This document shows positions 30,813 to 39,755 of a DNA stretch of 64,000 nt, one piece after another. The notes below the pieces were generated by a model. It was not told the origin of the DNA. It saw nothing but the letters and a program-made list of their open reading frames with translations, and ran no database searches. Origin of the DNA: Aeromonas sp. RU39B. GTDB lineage: Bacteria > Pseudomonadota > Gammaproteobacteria > Enterobacterales > Aeromonadaceae. The stretch covers positions 186,001 to 250,000 of the forward strand of contig NZ_FTMJ01000003.1 of assembly GCF_900156095.1 (NCBI RefSeq), given 5' to 3'. Within the stretch, counting starts at the first letter, position 1; each line of letters begins with the position of its first letter. The position numbers were made by a program, and so were the translations under genes.

Positions 30813-32450
30813 TCAGGTGCGAAAACGGCGCACCATCTCCTGCAACTGGACCGCCAACTGGTTGAGCTCATTACAGGCTTGCGCCATCTGCTTCGCCCCT
30901 TCGGCCACCTCTTGCGCCGCACCATTGACGTTGGTGATGTTGACGTTGAGCTCATGACTGACCACCTCTTGCTGCTCGGTGGCGGTGGCGATCTGGGTGC
31001 TGATCTCAAAAATCCCGCTGACCGCGCTCTTGATTTGAGACAAGGCGCCGCCTGCTTCCCGGGCCGTTTCTACCGTGGAGCGGATCTGGGTCTGACTCTC
31101 TTGCATGGCGATGCCGGCTTGCTCGGTGCGCTGCTGCAGCTCAGTGATGATGCGATTAATCTCGCTGGTTGAGTCCTGAGTTCGTTTGGCCAGGGTACGC
31201 ACCTCATCGGCCACCACCGCAAAACCACGGCCTTGCTCACCGGCCCGTGCGGCCTCGATGGCCGCGTTAAGCGCCAGCAAGTTAGTCTGCTCGGCGATAC
31301 CGCGAATCACCTCCAGCACCATGCCGATATTGCGGCTGTCGTCAGCCAGTTGGCTGATCACGCCAGCCGTCTGCTCCACCACAGCTGCCACCTGTTCGAT
31401 ACTGGCCACGGTGCGCACCACCACGCCATCTCCCTGCCCGGCAAACTGGCTGGCCTGATTGGCATCCTGAGCGGCACTGCTGGTATTGCGAGAGATCTCC
31501 TGCACCGTCGCCTGCATCTCGTTCATGGCTGTGGCCAGATGTGTCAGCTCACTTTGCTGCTGTTGGGTATTGCCTGCCGACTGGGCTGCCACCGTGCTGA
31601 TCTCTTCAGCGGCGCTACTGAGCTGGGCGACCGAGCCGCTCACCTCCACCACCAGATGACGCAGGCTCTCTTGCATATCGCCAAACGCCTTGGCCAGCTC
31701 ACCCATCTCATCTTGATTGAACTGGGTCAGGGACAAGCGACTACCAAGATCGCCACCGGCTACCTTGCGAGTTTGCGCCAGCAGGGTATCGAGTGGGCGC
31801 CGGATCTGCCGGGTCAACAGCCAGGCCACCAGCAACACCAGCGCGACTGTGCCGGCACCAAACAACAGGCTGACACTGCGCGCTTCGCCATATTCGTTAA
31901 ACGCAGAATCGGTAAGAGTGCGAGCCATCTCGCGGTTGATGCTGCGCAGTTTGGCCAGCGGCTGGCTGAGTGCATCCAGCGCGGTGCGGGTTTGGGCGCG
32001 CCCATCGGCAATACCGGCCGGATCGCCGCGTTGAATCGCGCTGATCAGTGACTGGTGCGCCGCAAAATAGTCGTTGGCCTCTGCACCCAGTTGGGCAAAG
32101 GTCTGGCGCTCCAGCTCGGAGGAAAACGGCAGTTGTGAGTAGGCTTGCTGCGCCTCGCTGAAGGCTCGCGCATAATTTTCAAACGAGGCGATACTGCCGT
32201 TGATATCATCGGGGTTGTGGTCATGGTAGCCGATGATAGCCCCCATCTCGGAGCGGCGGGTATTGAGCAGCGACTCCTGCATCGCGCTGGCATATTGCAG
32301 CGAGGGGAGCATGTTGTCGGTGATTCGGTCGGTAACCGAATAGATGCGGGAGAGCTGACCGATGGCAAACAGCATCATGCCGATCACCATCAGCGCCAGC
32401 AGGCCAAAGCCCGCATAGAGCTTCTGCCCGATACTCATTTTCTTGAACAT
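30813..32450 (-). CDS. Methyl-accepting chemotaxis protein
   Basis: A 545-residue paralogue of the preceding receptor (start [15 protein letters not shown]), with the same layout: TM1, four-helix-bundle sensor, TM2, HAMP and signalling hairpin containing [20 protein letters not shown]. The sensor regions diverge strongly while the cytoplasmic parts are almost identical, so ligands probably differ. In the upstream region a good sigma-28 -35 (TAAGGTTT) is seen on the minus strand, but no matching -10 at the right spacing. Confidence 0.93.
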   Translation of the reverse strand: MFKKMSIGQKLYAGFGLLALMVIGMMLFAIGQLSRIYSVTDRITDNMLPSLQYASAMQESLLNTRRSEMGAIIGYHDHNPDDINGSIASFENYARAFSEAQQAYSQLPFSSELERQTFAQLGAEANDYFAAHQSLISAIQRGDPAGIADGRAQTRTALDALSQPLAKLRSINREMARTLTDSAFNEYGEARSVSLLFGAGTVALVLLVAWLLTRQIRRPLDTLLAQTRKVAGGDLGSRLSLTQFNQDEMGELAKAFGDMQESLRHLVVEVSGSVAQLSSAAEEISTVAAQSAGNTQQQQSELTHLATAMNEMQATVQEISRNTSSAAQDANQASQFAGQGDGVVVRTVASIEQVAAVVEQTAGVISQLADDSRNIGMVLEVIRGIAEQTNLLALNAAIEAARAGEQGRGFAVVADEVRTLAKRTQDSTSEINRIITELQQRTEQAGIAMQESQTQIRSTVETAREAGGALSQIKSAVSGIFEISTQIATATEQQEVVSHELNVNITNVNGAAQEVAEGAKQMAQACNELNQLAVQLQEMVRRFRT

Positions 32451-32711
32451 ATCTGCTTCCTTGATGCCTTTTGCTGGCACCTCATGTGCCCGTTTTGTCG
32501 GGATTACCCGTTTCCGCAGATCCAACCCGATCCCGGTACGGCGTCTCTCACAAGCAAAACGACCTCAATGAACAGATAATCAAGACATATCGAAAATAAA
32601 CCTTATCTTTCGTAAGGTTCTGTGATGACAGATGGAGTTATCCCGCTAACGGCCACTCCCTGGCTGTTAATCAATGCAATCCAATACATCAAAACATAAA
32701 CGTCGGTTGAC

Positions 32712-33527
32712 TCAGAATACCCAACGCTCCAGCGCCACGGCAATGCCATCCTCATTGTGATCTGCAGTCATCTTGTCAGCCCTGGCCTGGATCTCCGGTT
32801 TGGCATTGCCCATCGCCACAGCCAGACCGGCTTGCTCAAACATGCTGACATCGTTGTGGTTATCGCCAAACGCCACGACCTCTTCCATGCTAATGCCGTT
32901 TTGTGCCGCCCAACGGGCCAGGCGATTGCCCTTACTACAGCGCGGATCGACCAACTCGATGGCATAAGGTGCGGCCCAGTCAGCGGTCACCGGCAAGGCC
33001 GCAACCTCCTGCTCAACCACCTGCTGCAAATAATCGTGGTCACGATGAAACAGCTCGACCTTCCAAAAGGTTTGCAGCGCCAGGCCGGTCTGCTCGGCGA
33101 CGGGCAGCAGGCGAATTTTCAGATGATCCGGCTGAACGCTCGACCACTGGCGCATCCGCGCCACATGATCTTCGCAGCCAAGATAGGCAATCCCCTCTTC
33201 CAGATGGATCAGAGCGCCGAGCGATTTGTCATGGATCAGAGAGAGCAGCCGGTCACTGACCTCCCGCGACAGCGGGTCACCTTCGACGATGCGGCCAGCC
33301 GGACGGTCAAACAGATAGGCACCATTGCTGCAAATCATCGGCGTATCGAGTGCAAGATCAGCATGAAACGGACGTGCCGTCATAAAGTGGCGACCGGTGA
33401 CCAGCAGCACCTTGATACCCTGCGCCCTGGCACGCTCCAGTGCTTGCCGGGTCGCCGGTGAAATCCGGTGATCGCGGGTGAGCAGAGTACCATCCATATC
33501 GAGGGCAATTGCCTTGTACGCCGACAT
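32712..33527 (-). CDS. Cof-type HAD phosphatase (YbhA-like)
   Basis: A 271-residue haloacid-dehalogenase phosphatase with a C2 cap. Motif I is DMDGTLL, motif II lies in LLVTGRH, and motif III/IV is GDNHNDVSMFE. FHADLALDTPMICSNGAYLFD resembles E. coli YbhA, a pyridoxal-phosphate and sugar-phosphate phosphatase, but substrate assignment within this family is unreliable. It stands alone between two chemoreceptor genes. Confidence 0.82.
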   Translation of the reverse strand: MSAYKAIALDMDGTLLTRDHRISPATRQALERARAQGIKVLLVTGRHFMTARPFHADLALDTPMICSNGAYLFDRPAGRIVEGDPLSREVSDRLLSLIHDKSLGALIHLEEGIAYLGCEDHVARMRQWSSVQPDHLKIRLLPVAEQTGLALQTFWKVELFHRDHDYLQQVVEQEVAALPVTADWAAPYAIELVDPRCSKGNRLARWAAQNGISMEEVVAFGDNHNDVSMFEQAGLAVAMGNAKPEIQARADKMTADHNEDGIAVALERWVF

Positions 33528-33594
33528 ACATCTCTCCGTTGTGCATGGGTAAAACCGGGAGCTTTACCCTAACGGCTTATGGAGCGGCATGCCA

Positions 33595-33628
33595 GAAAAA
33601 AGCCGGGCCACCTTGCGGCAGCCCAGCT
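33595..33628 (-). terminator. Terminator of the third chemoreceptor gene
   Basis: Minus strand AGCTGGGC ... GCCCGGCT followed by six T residues, 17 bp beyond the stop at 33645. The stem has one G-T pair. Confidence 0.6.
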
Positions 33629-33644
33629 ATCACCCATCGCCTTA

Positions 33645-35285
33645 TCAAATCCGGAAGCGGCGTACCGACTCCATCAGCTGACTTGCCAGATGGTTCAGTT
33701 CATGACAGGCCTGTGACATCTGGGTCGCACCAGTGGCCACCTCTTCGGATGCGTGGCTGATATTGGTGACATTGCGGCTGAGCTCATCCACCACCGAGCC
33801 CTGCTCCTCTGCCGCCGTAGCAATATGGGTACTCATCTGGGAGATACTGCCAATGGCATCGTTGATCTCACCAATTGACCCACCCGCTTCGCGCGCCTTG
33901 CCCACCGCCCCCTGCATCATGTCCTGGCTCTGCTGCATGGTGTTGGAAGCCTGAGCGGTACGTTGCTGCAACTCGGCAATAATGCTGTTGATTTGGGTAG
34001 TCGAATCCTGGGTGCGTTTGGCAAGGGTACGGACTTCATCGGCCACGACAGCAAAACCACGCCCCTGCTCACCGGCCCGCGCCGCCTCAATGGCCGCATT
34101 CAGCGCCAGCAAGTTGGTCTGTTCGGCAATGCCGCGAATCACCTCAAGCACCACGCCGATGTTACGGCTGTCATCACCGAGCTGAACGATCACCGACGCG
34201 GTCTGTTCGATAGAGCTGGCGACCTGCTCGATGCCAGCAATGGAGTCCTGCACCGTGGCCGAGCCTTTGGCGGCGCGCTGACTGGCGATGTTCGCCGCAT
34301 CGGCGGCATCGCTGGTATTGCGCGACACCTCTTGTACCGTCGCCTGCATCTCATTCATGGCGGTAGCCAGCTGGGTGATCTCGTGCTGCTGGTTGTGCAT
34401 GTTGCCGGCCGACTGATTAGCCACGGCACTGATCTCTTCCACGGCTGAGCTCAGCTGCCCCACCGCCGAAGAAAGCCCGCTGACCAGTTGCAGCAGATTG
34501 CTTTGCATCTCGCTGAAACCACGCGCCAGATTGCCAAACTCGTTATTGCCAAATTGCGCCACATCGAGGCGGGTAGAGAGATCACCACCGGCAACCTTGT
34601 GGGCCTGGTCGAGCAACATCTTGACTGGGCGCTGGATCTGGCCAATCAGCAACCAGGCCACCACCACCACAAAGATAACGCCACAGGCACCAGCGAGCAT
34701 GTTCATACTGCGAGCAGCACTGTACAGAGACTCCATCTTGCCAGCCATCTCATCGGCCAGACCACGGTTGATCTCGGAGAGGCGCTGGGCATGTTTATAA
34801 GCCTCTTCCAGCGCAGTGCGTGTCTCGTTTTTGCGCAGTGATTTGGCCCGCTCCGTATCACCATTTTTGATGGCAGAGAGCAACTCAGCGTGTGAAGCGA
34901 AATAGCTGGCGCCGACTGTTTTGAGCTGGTTATAGACCTGTTCCTCCTCGCCAGTACTGAATGGTAAGTCGCCATATTGGCGAATACTCTCTTCATATTT
35001 TTGCTGCGCCTTGTTAAAACTGGCCGTGCGCTCATCCACCTCAGCGAGATCTTTGACCAACCCACCAATCACCTGGTTGAGCTCGGCACGCCGCGCATCA
35101 CCAAGCGCAGCCTGAATCTGACCCGCTACGTGAATCGAAGGCATCATGTTGGTGGTGATGACCCGGATGTTGTCATTGATTTTGGCAAGCTGCGAAACCG
35201 CAAACCAGGCCAAACCCAGTACCAGCAAGGCCAGTACTGCAAATCCGGCGCCCAGTTTGCGGCCGATGGAGACATTGTTGAACAT
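33645..35285 (-). CDS. Methyl-accepting chemotaxis protein
   Basis: A 546-residue receptor and third member of this paralogue set (start [15 protein letters not shown]). It has TM1, a helical sensor with [23 protein letters not shown], in part, TM2 (about 188-210), HAMP and a conserved signalling tip. It lacks a C-terminal pentapeptide (ends SVRRFRI). Upstream at about 35370-35390, ATCGGC resembles the reverse of a sigma-28 -10, but the -35 is poor. Confidence 0.93.
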   Translation of the reverse strand: MFNNVSIGRKLGAGFAVLALLVLGLAWFAVSQLAKINDNIRVITTNMMPSIHVAGQIQAALGDARRAELNQVIGGLVKDLAEVDERTASFNKAQQKYEESIRQYGDLPFSTGEEEQVYNQLKTVGASYFASHAELLSAIKNGDTERAKSLRKNETRTALEEAYKHAQRLSEINRGLADEMAGKMESLYSAARSMNMLAGACGVIFVVVVAWLLIGQIQRPVKMLLDQAHKVAGGDLSTRLDVAQFGNNEFGNLARGFSEMQSNLLQLVSGLSSAVGQLSSAVEEISAVANQSAGNMHNQQHEITQLATAMNEMQATVQEVSRNTSDAADAANIASQRAAKGSATVQDSIAGIEQVASSIEQTASVIVQLGDDSRNIGVVLEVIRGIAEQTNLLALNAAIEAARAGEQGRGFAVVADEVRTLAKRTQDSTTQINSIIAELQQRTAQASNTMQQSQDMMQGAVGKAREAGGSIGEINDAIGSISQMSTHIATAAEEQGSVVDELSRNVTNISHASEEVATGATQMSQACHELNHLASQLMESVRRFRI

Positions 35286-35435
35286 GATCGTCTTCCCTGC
35301 GTCAGTAAAATAACGGTGCCGTGCTACCTCAATAATTTCACTATTGAGAATAGCGTCGTTAACCAACAAACATCGGCAATCTGCGCATTTACATGATGTT
35401 TTTTAAACGACCACCACTTTTTTGCCAGCCACCTC

Positions 35436-36074
35436 TCATCCGGCAAGTTGTTGCGCCAGCCAGGAGTAGCAACGCTCAGGATGACCCAGCAGCCGGGCCA
35501 CTGGCAGCGACGTCACTTGGCCATCTTTTACCAGCCCGAGGGTGGGATACCCATTTCCTGTCAACCGGCGTAGCCACTGCGCACTCTCCTGCAGATGACC
35601 GTCAACATCCGCATCACGACAAGCCGCAGTAAAGGCCTCGGCGGCAATGCCTTGCTCCTCGGCCAACGCAGACAGCAGCGCGCTGTCTCCAACCCAGAGA
35701 CCATCCCGATAGTGGGACTCCTGAATCCGCTGCAACATCTGCAGATCGTCACCGCCCAGCGCATGCACCGCAAGGATGGCGCGGATCGGTGGCTCCGAGT
35801 CGAGCACGCGACGCTCATCAAGCAGCAATTGGTTAAAGTAGCGCTCACCAAAGTGCTGGCCGGTCATCGCCTCAATACGCTGATCGTGGGGACGCACGTA
35901 GTCACGCAGAGCAGGCCCCATCGGTTGACGCCGCTCACCGACCCACAAGCCACCGCCATGGATCTCAATGCCAAGTCCAGCGACGGCCGAGGCTGCTTTA
36001 AGGAGCGGCGCAGCGCCATAGCACCAGCCGCACAGGGGATCGTAAACATAGTGCAAAACAGCATCACTCATCAT
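35436..36074 (-). CDS. DsbA-family (FrnE-like) thioredoxin-fold protein
   Basis: About 212 residues from the ATG at 36074 (GGAGGAATC ahead). The thioredoxin-type active site is CGWC in DPLCGWCYGAAPLL, near the N-terminus; a helical insert and the cis-proline segment GYPTLGL follow. There is no signal peptide, so it is probably a cytoplasmic thiol-disulfide protein of the DsbA/FrnE group rather than periplasmic DsbA. A GC-rich hairpin (36087-36107) precedes its ribosome site. It lies downstream of the metallo-beta-lactamase-fold gene in the same direction. Confidence 0.8.
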   Translation of the reverse strand: MMSDAVLHYVYDPLCGWCYGAAPLLKAASAVAGLGIEIHGGGLWVGERRQPMGPALRDYVRPHDQRIEAMTGQHFGERYFNQLLLDERRVLDSEPPIRAILAVHALGGDDLQMLQRIQESHYRDGLWVGDSALLSALAEEQGIAAEAFTAACRDADVDGHLQESAQWLRRLTGNGYPTLGLVKDGQVTSLPVARLLGHPERCYSWLAQQLAG

Positions 36075-36086
36075 GATTCCTCCGAG

Positions 36087-36107
36087 GGGGCGGGACAAAC
36101 CCGCCCC
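36087..36107 (-). terminator. GC-rich hairpin between the MBL-fold and DsbA-like genes
   Basis: GGGGCGGG / CCCGCCCC around ACAAA. It has no T-run, so it may attenuate transcription or protect mRNA rather than terminate fully. Confidence 0.4.
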
Positions 36108-36114
36108 ACTCTCT

Positions 36115-36972
36115 TTACCACTTCATTTCACCGGCCGCGACCTTGGCGCCAATGGCCAGACCATCATCCACCGGCAGCGCCGGGTAAGCCTGTTTCATCG
36201 CCTCAATCAGGGCGGCAGAGCCCTTGGCAAGCGCCAGTTCGCGTTCAAAACGCTGCACATAGTCACGGGTAAAGGTCACCGACTTACTGCCGTTAGGTTC
36301 ATCCCCCAGGAAGTGGCCCGGAATAACCCGCTGCGGCTTGAGTGCCAGCAACTGATTGAGCGTCGCCACCCATTGGCTGCGCGCCGCCTCACTCTGGCTG
36401 TCCGCCATCCACACATGCACGCCGCCGTAGACGCCCACGCCACCAAAGGCGGTCTTGAGCGACGGCGCCCAGAGATAGGCATACGGTGTGTTCAGAGCCT
36501 TCACCTCGATAGTCTCACCTTCCAGCGTCAGCCGGGAGCCGTTCATCACCTGCGGGACGGTCAGCTGACGGGGAGCATCCTTACCCAGGATAGGGCCCCA
36601 GTACGCCAGCTTGGCATCCTTGGTGGCTTTGATGTGATCCACCACATGTTGACTGGCCAGCACCTTCACGTCAGGGAATGCAGCCAGAATCGGCTCCAGA
36701 CCGAAGTAGTAGTCCGGATCGCCACCGCTGATGTAGACGGTGGTCAGTCGCTTGCCGCTGTTTTTGATGAGATCCACCAGCGCTTGGCCGTGCTTCACAT
36801 CAAACTGGGCATCAATCAGGATCGCCTCTTTGTTGCCGGTCACCAGCTCGGACGACACCGGAAAAACCGCTTTGTCACCGGGGTTGTAAACCTCGAGGTG
36901 AAGCGTGGTGGCGCCGGCAGTACCGGCCATCAGGGTGGAAACCAGGGTCAGGGTGGGCAGAGTAGGTGCCAT
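36115..36972 (-). CDS. Exported metallo-beta-lactamase-fold protein with a changed metal motif
   Basis: A 285-residue protein from the ATG at 36972 with a cleavable signal (MAPTLPTLTLVSTLMAGTAGA). The fold is suggested by the start of the domain (SSELVTGNKEAILIDAQF) and VIPGHFLGD. Where typical members have HxHxDH, this one reads SGGDPDYYFG (residues 82-91), so only the Asp is kept. Activity is therefore uncertain: it may use a reduced metal site or be non-hydrolytic. It is divergent from a LysR gene. Confidence 0.75.
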   Translation of the reverse strand: MAPTLPTLTLVSTLMAGTAGATTLHLEVYNPGDKAVFPVSSELVTGNKEAILIDAQFDVKHGQALVDLIKNSGKRLTTVYISGGDPDYYFGLEPILAAFPDVKVLASQHVVDHIKATKDAKLAYWGPILGKDAPRQLTVPQVMNGSRLTLEGETIEVKALNTPYAYLWAPSLKTAFGGVGVYGGVHVWMADSQSEAARSQWVATLNQLLALKPQRVIPGHFLGDEPNGSKSVTFTRDYVQRFERELALAKGSAALIEAMKQAYPALPVDDGLAIGAKVAAGEMKW

Positions 36973-37082
36973 GAAGAATGCCTCATCGGGTGTCTGTGTC
37001 GATGAAGAGCAGTCTATTGGAACAATCCTGTAGCAAATACCGCATAATAGTGACTTCACTGTCGCACAAATCGAGCAGATAT

Positions 37083-37982
37083 ATGGATCGTCTCACCGCC
37101 TTGCAGGTCTTCGTGGCCGTTGTCGAACAGGGAAGCCTCAGCGCTGCCGCCGAGCGGCTCGATATGTCTCGGGCCATGGTGTCGCGCTATCTGGCGGAGC
37201 TGGAGCAGTGGATGGGGGCGCGTCTGCTGCACCGCACCACCCGCCGGCTCAGCCTGACCGGCCCGGGTGAAGAGGCGCTGAACCGGGCGCAGCGGATGCT
37301 GGCATTGGGCGAAGAGATGACACAGCTCGCCAGTGGCGATCAAACGCCGAAAGGGCAACTGCGGGTGACCTGTAGCTATTCGCTGGCCGATGCCTTTCTC
37401 ATCCGTGCCGCCCACGACTATCTGGCGCGCTGGCCGGCAACCGCCATCGATATCCTGCAGCTGGATCGCACCGTCAATCTGGTTGAGGAGCGCATCGACT
37501 TGGCTATTCGCATCACCAACGATCTCGACCCCAATCTGGTCGCTCGCCGCATTGGCGACTGCCGCTCGGTGGTGTGTGCCACACCGGCCTATCTGGCGGC
37601 GCACGGGACACCCAAGCAGTTGCAGGATCTGGCCCGTCATAACTGCCTGACTTATGCCTATTTTGGCAAGAGTCTGTGGCAATTTTCCGGGCTGGAGGGC
37701 CCGCAGGCCGTGCCGGTCAGTGGCAATCTCAGCGCCAACCAGTCCCATCTGCTGCTAAAAGCCACCCTGCTCGGCACCGGAATCAGTTTGCAGCCGCGCT
37801 ACGCCGCCACCGAATATCTGGCTCGCGGTGAGCTGATCGCCCTGTTCCCCGAGTGCGAGCCGCAGCAGTTAGGCGTTCACGCCGTTTACACCACGCGCCG
37901 ACAGATGACACCGCTGCTGCGCAGTTTTCTCGATTTTCTGGTGGAGAGGATGGCAAGCGATCCCATGTGGCGTATGCAGTAA
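37083..37982 (+). CDS. LysR-family transcriptional regulator
   Basis: A 299-residue regulator. It has an N-terminal winged helix (residues 1-60: MDRLTALQVFVAVVEQGSL, AAERLDMSRAMVSRYL) and a C-terminal periplasmic-binding-like effector domain. The start is the ATG at 37083, so that the HTH begins at residue 1. Its divergent position suggests it controls the MBL-fold gene. An AGTGA-CT-TCACT palindrome at 37049-37060 is a possible binding site. Confidence 0.88.
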   Translation: MDRLTALQVFVAVVEQGSLSAAAERLDMSRAMVSRYLAELEQWMGARLLHRTTRRLSLTGPGEEALNRAQRMLALGEEMTQLASGDQTPKGQLRVTCSYSLADAFLIRAAHDYLARWPATAIDILQLDRTVNLVEERIDLAIRITNDLDPNLVARRIGDCRSVVCATPAYLAAHGTPKQLQDLARHNCLTYAYFGKSLWQFSGLEGPQAVPVSGNLSANQSHLLLKATLLGTGISLQPRYAATEYLARGELIALFPECEPQQLGVHAVYTTRRQMTPLLRSFLDFLVERMASDPMWRMQ

Positions 37983-38014
37983 CCGCCCAAGAGATCGCTC
38001 TGAACTGATGGGCA

Positions 38015-38806
38015 TCAGGCGTCGAAGTGACCCTGTGGACCGGGAGGAGACGGCGGCTCGCTCGGTGCGCTCGGCGCGTCCATGACAGGGGCACCGAAGA
38101 TATCGCGGTAGGCCACATAGATGGAGTAGTTGAGCGCCGGCATCACCACCAGCAGACCAATGAGCATCAGCATGCCGCCTAACAGCAGCAACAGGCAGGC
38201 CAGCATGCTCCAGAGCAGGAAGGGCGCCATGTTGCGCAGGCAGGCGCGAAAACTCAGTCGCATTGCCTGCGGCACCGAGACACGTTCAAACAGGATCAGC
38301 GCCGGGGCAAAGGTCACCGCCATCAAGAGCGGCACCGCCAGCAGCAAACCCACCAGCATGGCCATCAATACGGCCCGCGCTTCGTCGGGGGTGAGACTGG
38401 TGGGCGGCTGACCGAGCAGGTCACCCATTCCCCAACTGCCCAGCAGCATCAGTGACACCTGCATGATCAGCACGACAGCCACCGTCAGCGCCAATCCGCC
38501 CAGCATCAGTGGCGTAAACGCGCTGCGAAACCCGGCAAACAGATCAGCAAACTCGACCCGTCCCTCTTGCTCGGCACGCCGCGCCGCCATCATCCAGCCC
38601 GCCATCCAGACCAGATAGAGCAGGTTGGAGAGCAATCCCCCGGCAGGAATCTGCTCAAGCAGTAGCCCGACCACCAGCCAGCAGAGCACCATGGCCACAC
38701 TCACGCCGCGCGCCCGGTTGAACAGGTCAAAACCGCCGCGCGTCCAGGCCCAACCACGCCCAAAGGAGTGAGACCTGGGTTCCGCTACGGGAGAGGGGGT
38801 TTGCAT
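38015..38806 (-). CDS. BPSS1780-family integral membrane protein
   Basis: A 263-residue protein with about five hydrophobic segments between residues 36 and 235 and a Pro-rich cytoplasmic C-terminal tail (SAPSEPPSPPGPQGHFDA). It resembles a widespread proteobacterial family (BPSS1780) of unknown function. The start ATG follows GGAG. It stands alone, convergent with the LysR gene. Confidence 0.7.
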   Translation of the reverse strand: MQTPSPVAEPRSHSFGRGWAWTRGGFDLFNRARGVSVAMVLCWLVVGLLLEQIPAGGLLSNLLYLVWMAGWMMAARRAEQEGRVEFADLFAGFRSAFTPLMLGGLALTVAVVLIMQVSLMLLGSWGMGDLLGQPPTSLTPDEARAVLMAMLVGLLLAVPLLMAVTFAPALILFERVSVPQAMRLSFRACLRNMAPFLLWSMLACLLLLLGGMLMLIGLLVVMPALNYSIYVAYRDIFGAPVMDAPSAPSEPPSPPGPQGHFDA

Positions 38807-38982
38807 ACATTGACTCCAGTTTTCAGTAACTCACTGATTCTACACGAGAGAGCTGAACCTTACATGAGTACACGGCGCGCTTGAAAGAGGACAGTAATCA
38901 CACTTTACCACCATCAAGCGCTCCATTAGTCTGTCATGGTCGCATTCGAAGCGGTAGCGGGTTACCCCATCAAGGAGAGAAG

Positions 38983-39660
38983 ATGCAGTTCATTGCTCAT
39001 CGCGGCGCCAGTGGGCTTGCGCCGGAAAATACCCTCAAGGCGTTTGATCAGGCGCTGGCACTGGGCATCAGCGCGATTGAACTCGACGTGCAGCAGGCCG
39101 ACGGTGTGCTGTGGGTGTTTCACGACCGGCGCCTGGAGCGCTGCACCAACGGCGAAGGCGTGTTGGTGCGCCAGAGCCGCGATTATCTGGCCAGCCTGGA
39201 TGCCGGTAACGGCGAACATATTCCGACACTGTGGCAGGTCATGCAGCGAGTAGCCGGTCGCTGCGAGCTGCATATCGAGCTCAAGGGGCCCCATACTGCA
39301 CAGGCGGTGGCTGAGCTCACCCGCCGCGCCGAAGCCGAGCTCGGCTTTGCGCCCGCACAGTGGCTGGTCTCATCGTTTGACCATCTTGAGCTGCTCGCCT
39401 TCCAGGCGCTGCGCCCCGATATCCGGATTGGCGCCCTGATTGCCGGGCAGCCCCGTCATCTGGCGCATTTTGCCGCAAAGATGGGCTGTTGGTCGCTCAA
39501 TTGTGATGTGGACTTTGTCACCCCCGAGCTGGTGGCCGATGCCCATCAACGCGGTCTCAAGGTGCTGGCCTATACCGTAGATCAACCGGATGACTGGCAA
39601 TGGCTGGAGGCCATGGGCGTGGACGGCGTCTTTACCAACCACCCAGAGCGGGCCCGTTAG
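38983..39660 (+). CDS. Glycerophosphodiester phosphodiesterase (cytoplasmic, UgpQ-like)
   Basis: A 225-residue TIM-barrel enzyme that hydrolyses glycerophosphodiesters to glycerol-3-phosphate and an alcohol. The catalytic region HRGASGLAPENTLKAF, ELDVQ and VFHD with following RCTNGEG are intact, as is HIELKGP. There is no signal peptide, so it is the cytoplasmic type. The start ATG at 38983 follows AAGGAGAG; a longer frame upstream is ignored. Confidence 0.9.
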   Translation: MQFIAHRGASGLAPENTLKAFDQALALGISAIELDVQQADGVLWVFHDRRLERCTNGEGVLVRQSRDYLASLDAGNGEHIPTLWQVMQRVAGRCELHIELKGPHTAQAVAELTRRAEAELGFAPAQWLVSSFDHLELLAFQALRPDIRIGALIAGQPRHLAHFAAKMGCWSLNCDVDFVTPELVADAHQRGLKVLAYTVDQPDDWQWLEAMGVDGVFTNHPERAR

Positions 39661-39684
39661 ACTATAGATATTTCATCACCATCA

Positions 39685-39711
39685 TCAGGTTTAGCTGCTG
39701 CTGGTCGATAA
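39685..39711 (+). promoter_or_regulatory. Candidate sigma-28 (FliA) promoter for the dCache chemoreceptor
   Basis: TCAGGTTT-N11-GTCGATAA matches the consensus at 6/8 and 7/8 positions with exact spacing, 45 bp upstream of the receptor ATG. Confidence 0.65.
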
Positions 39712-39755
39712 TCTTTTTGATACCCAAGGACAAGACACGCATAAGGAAGTAGGCC

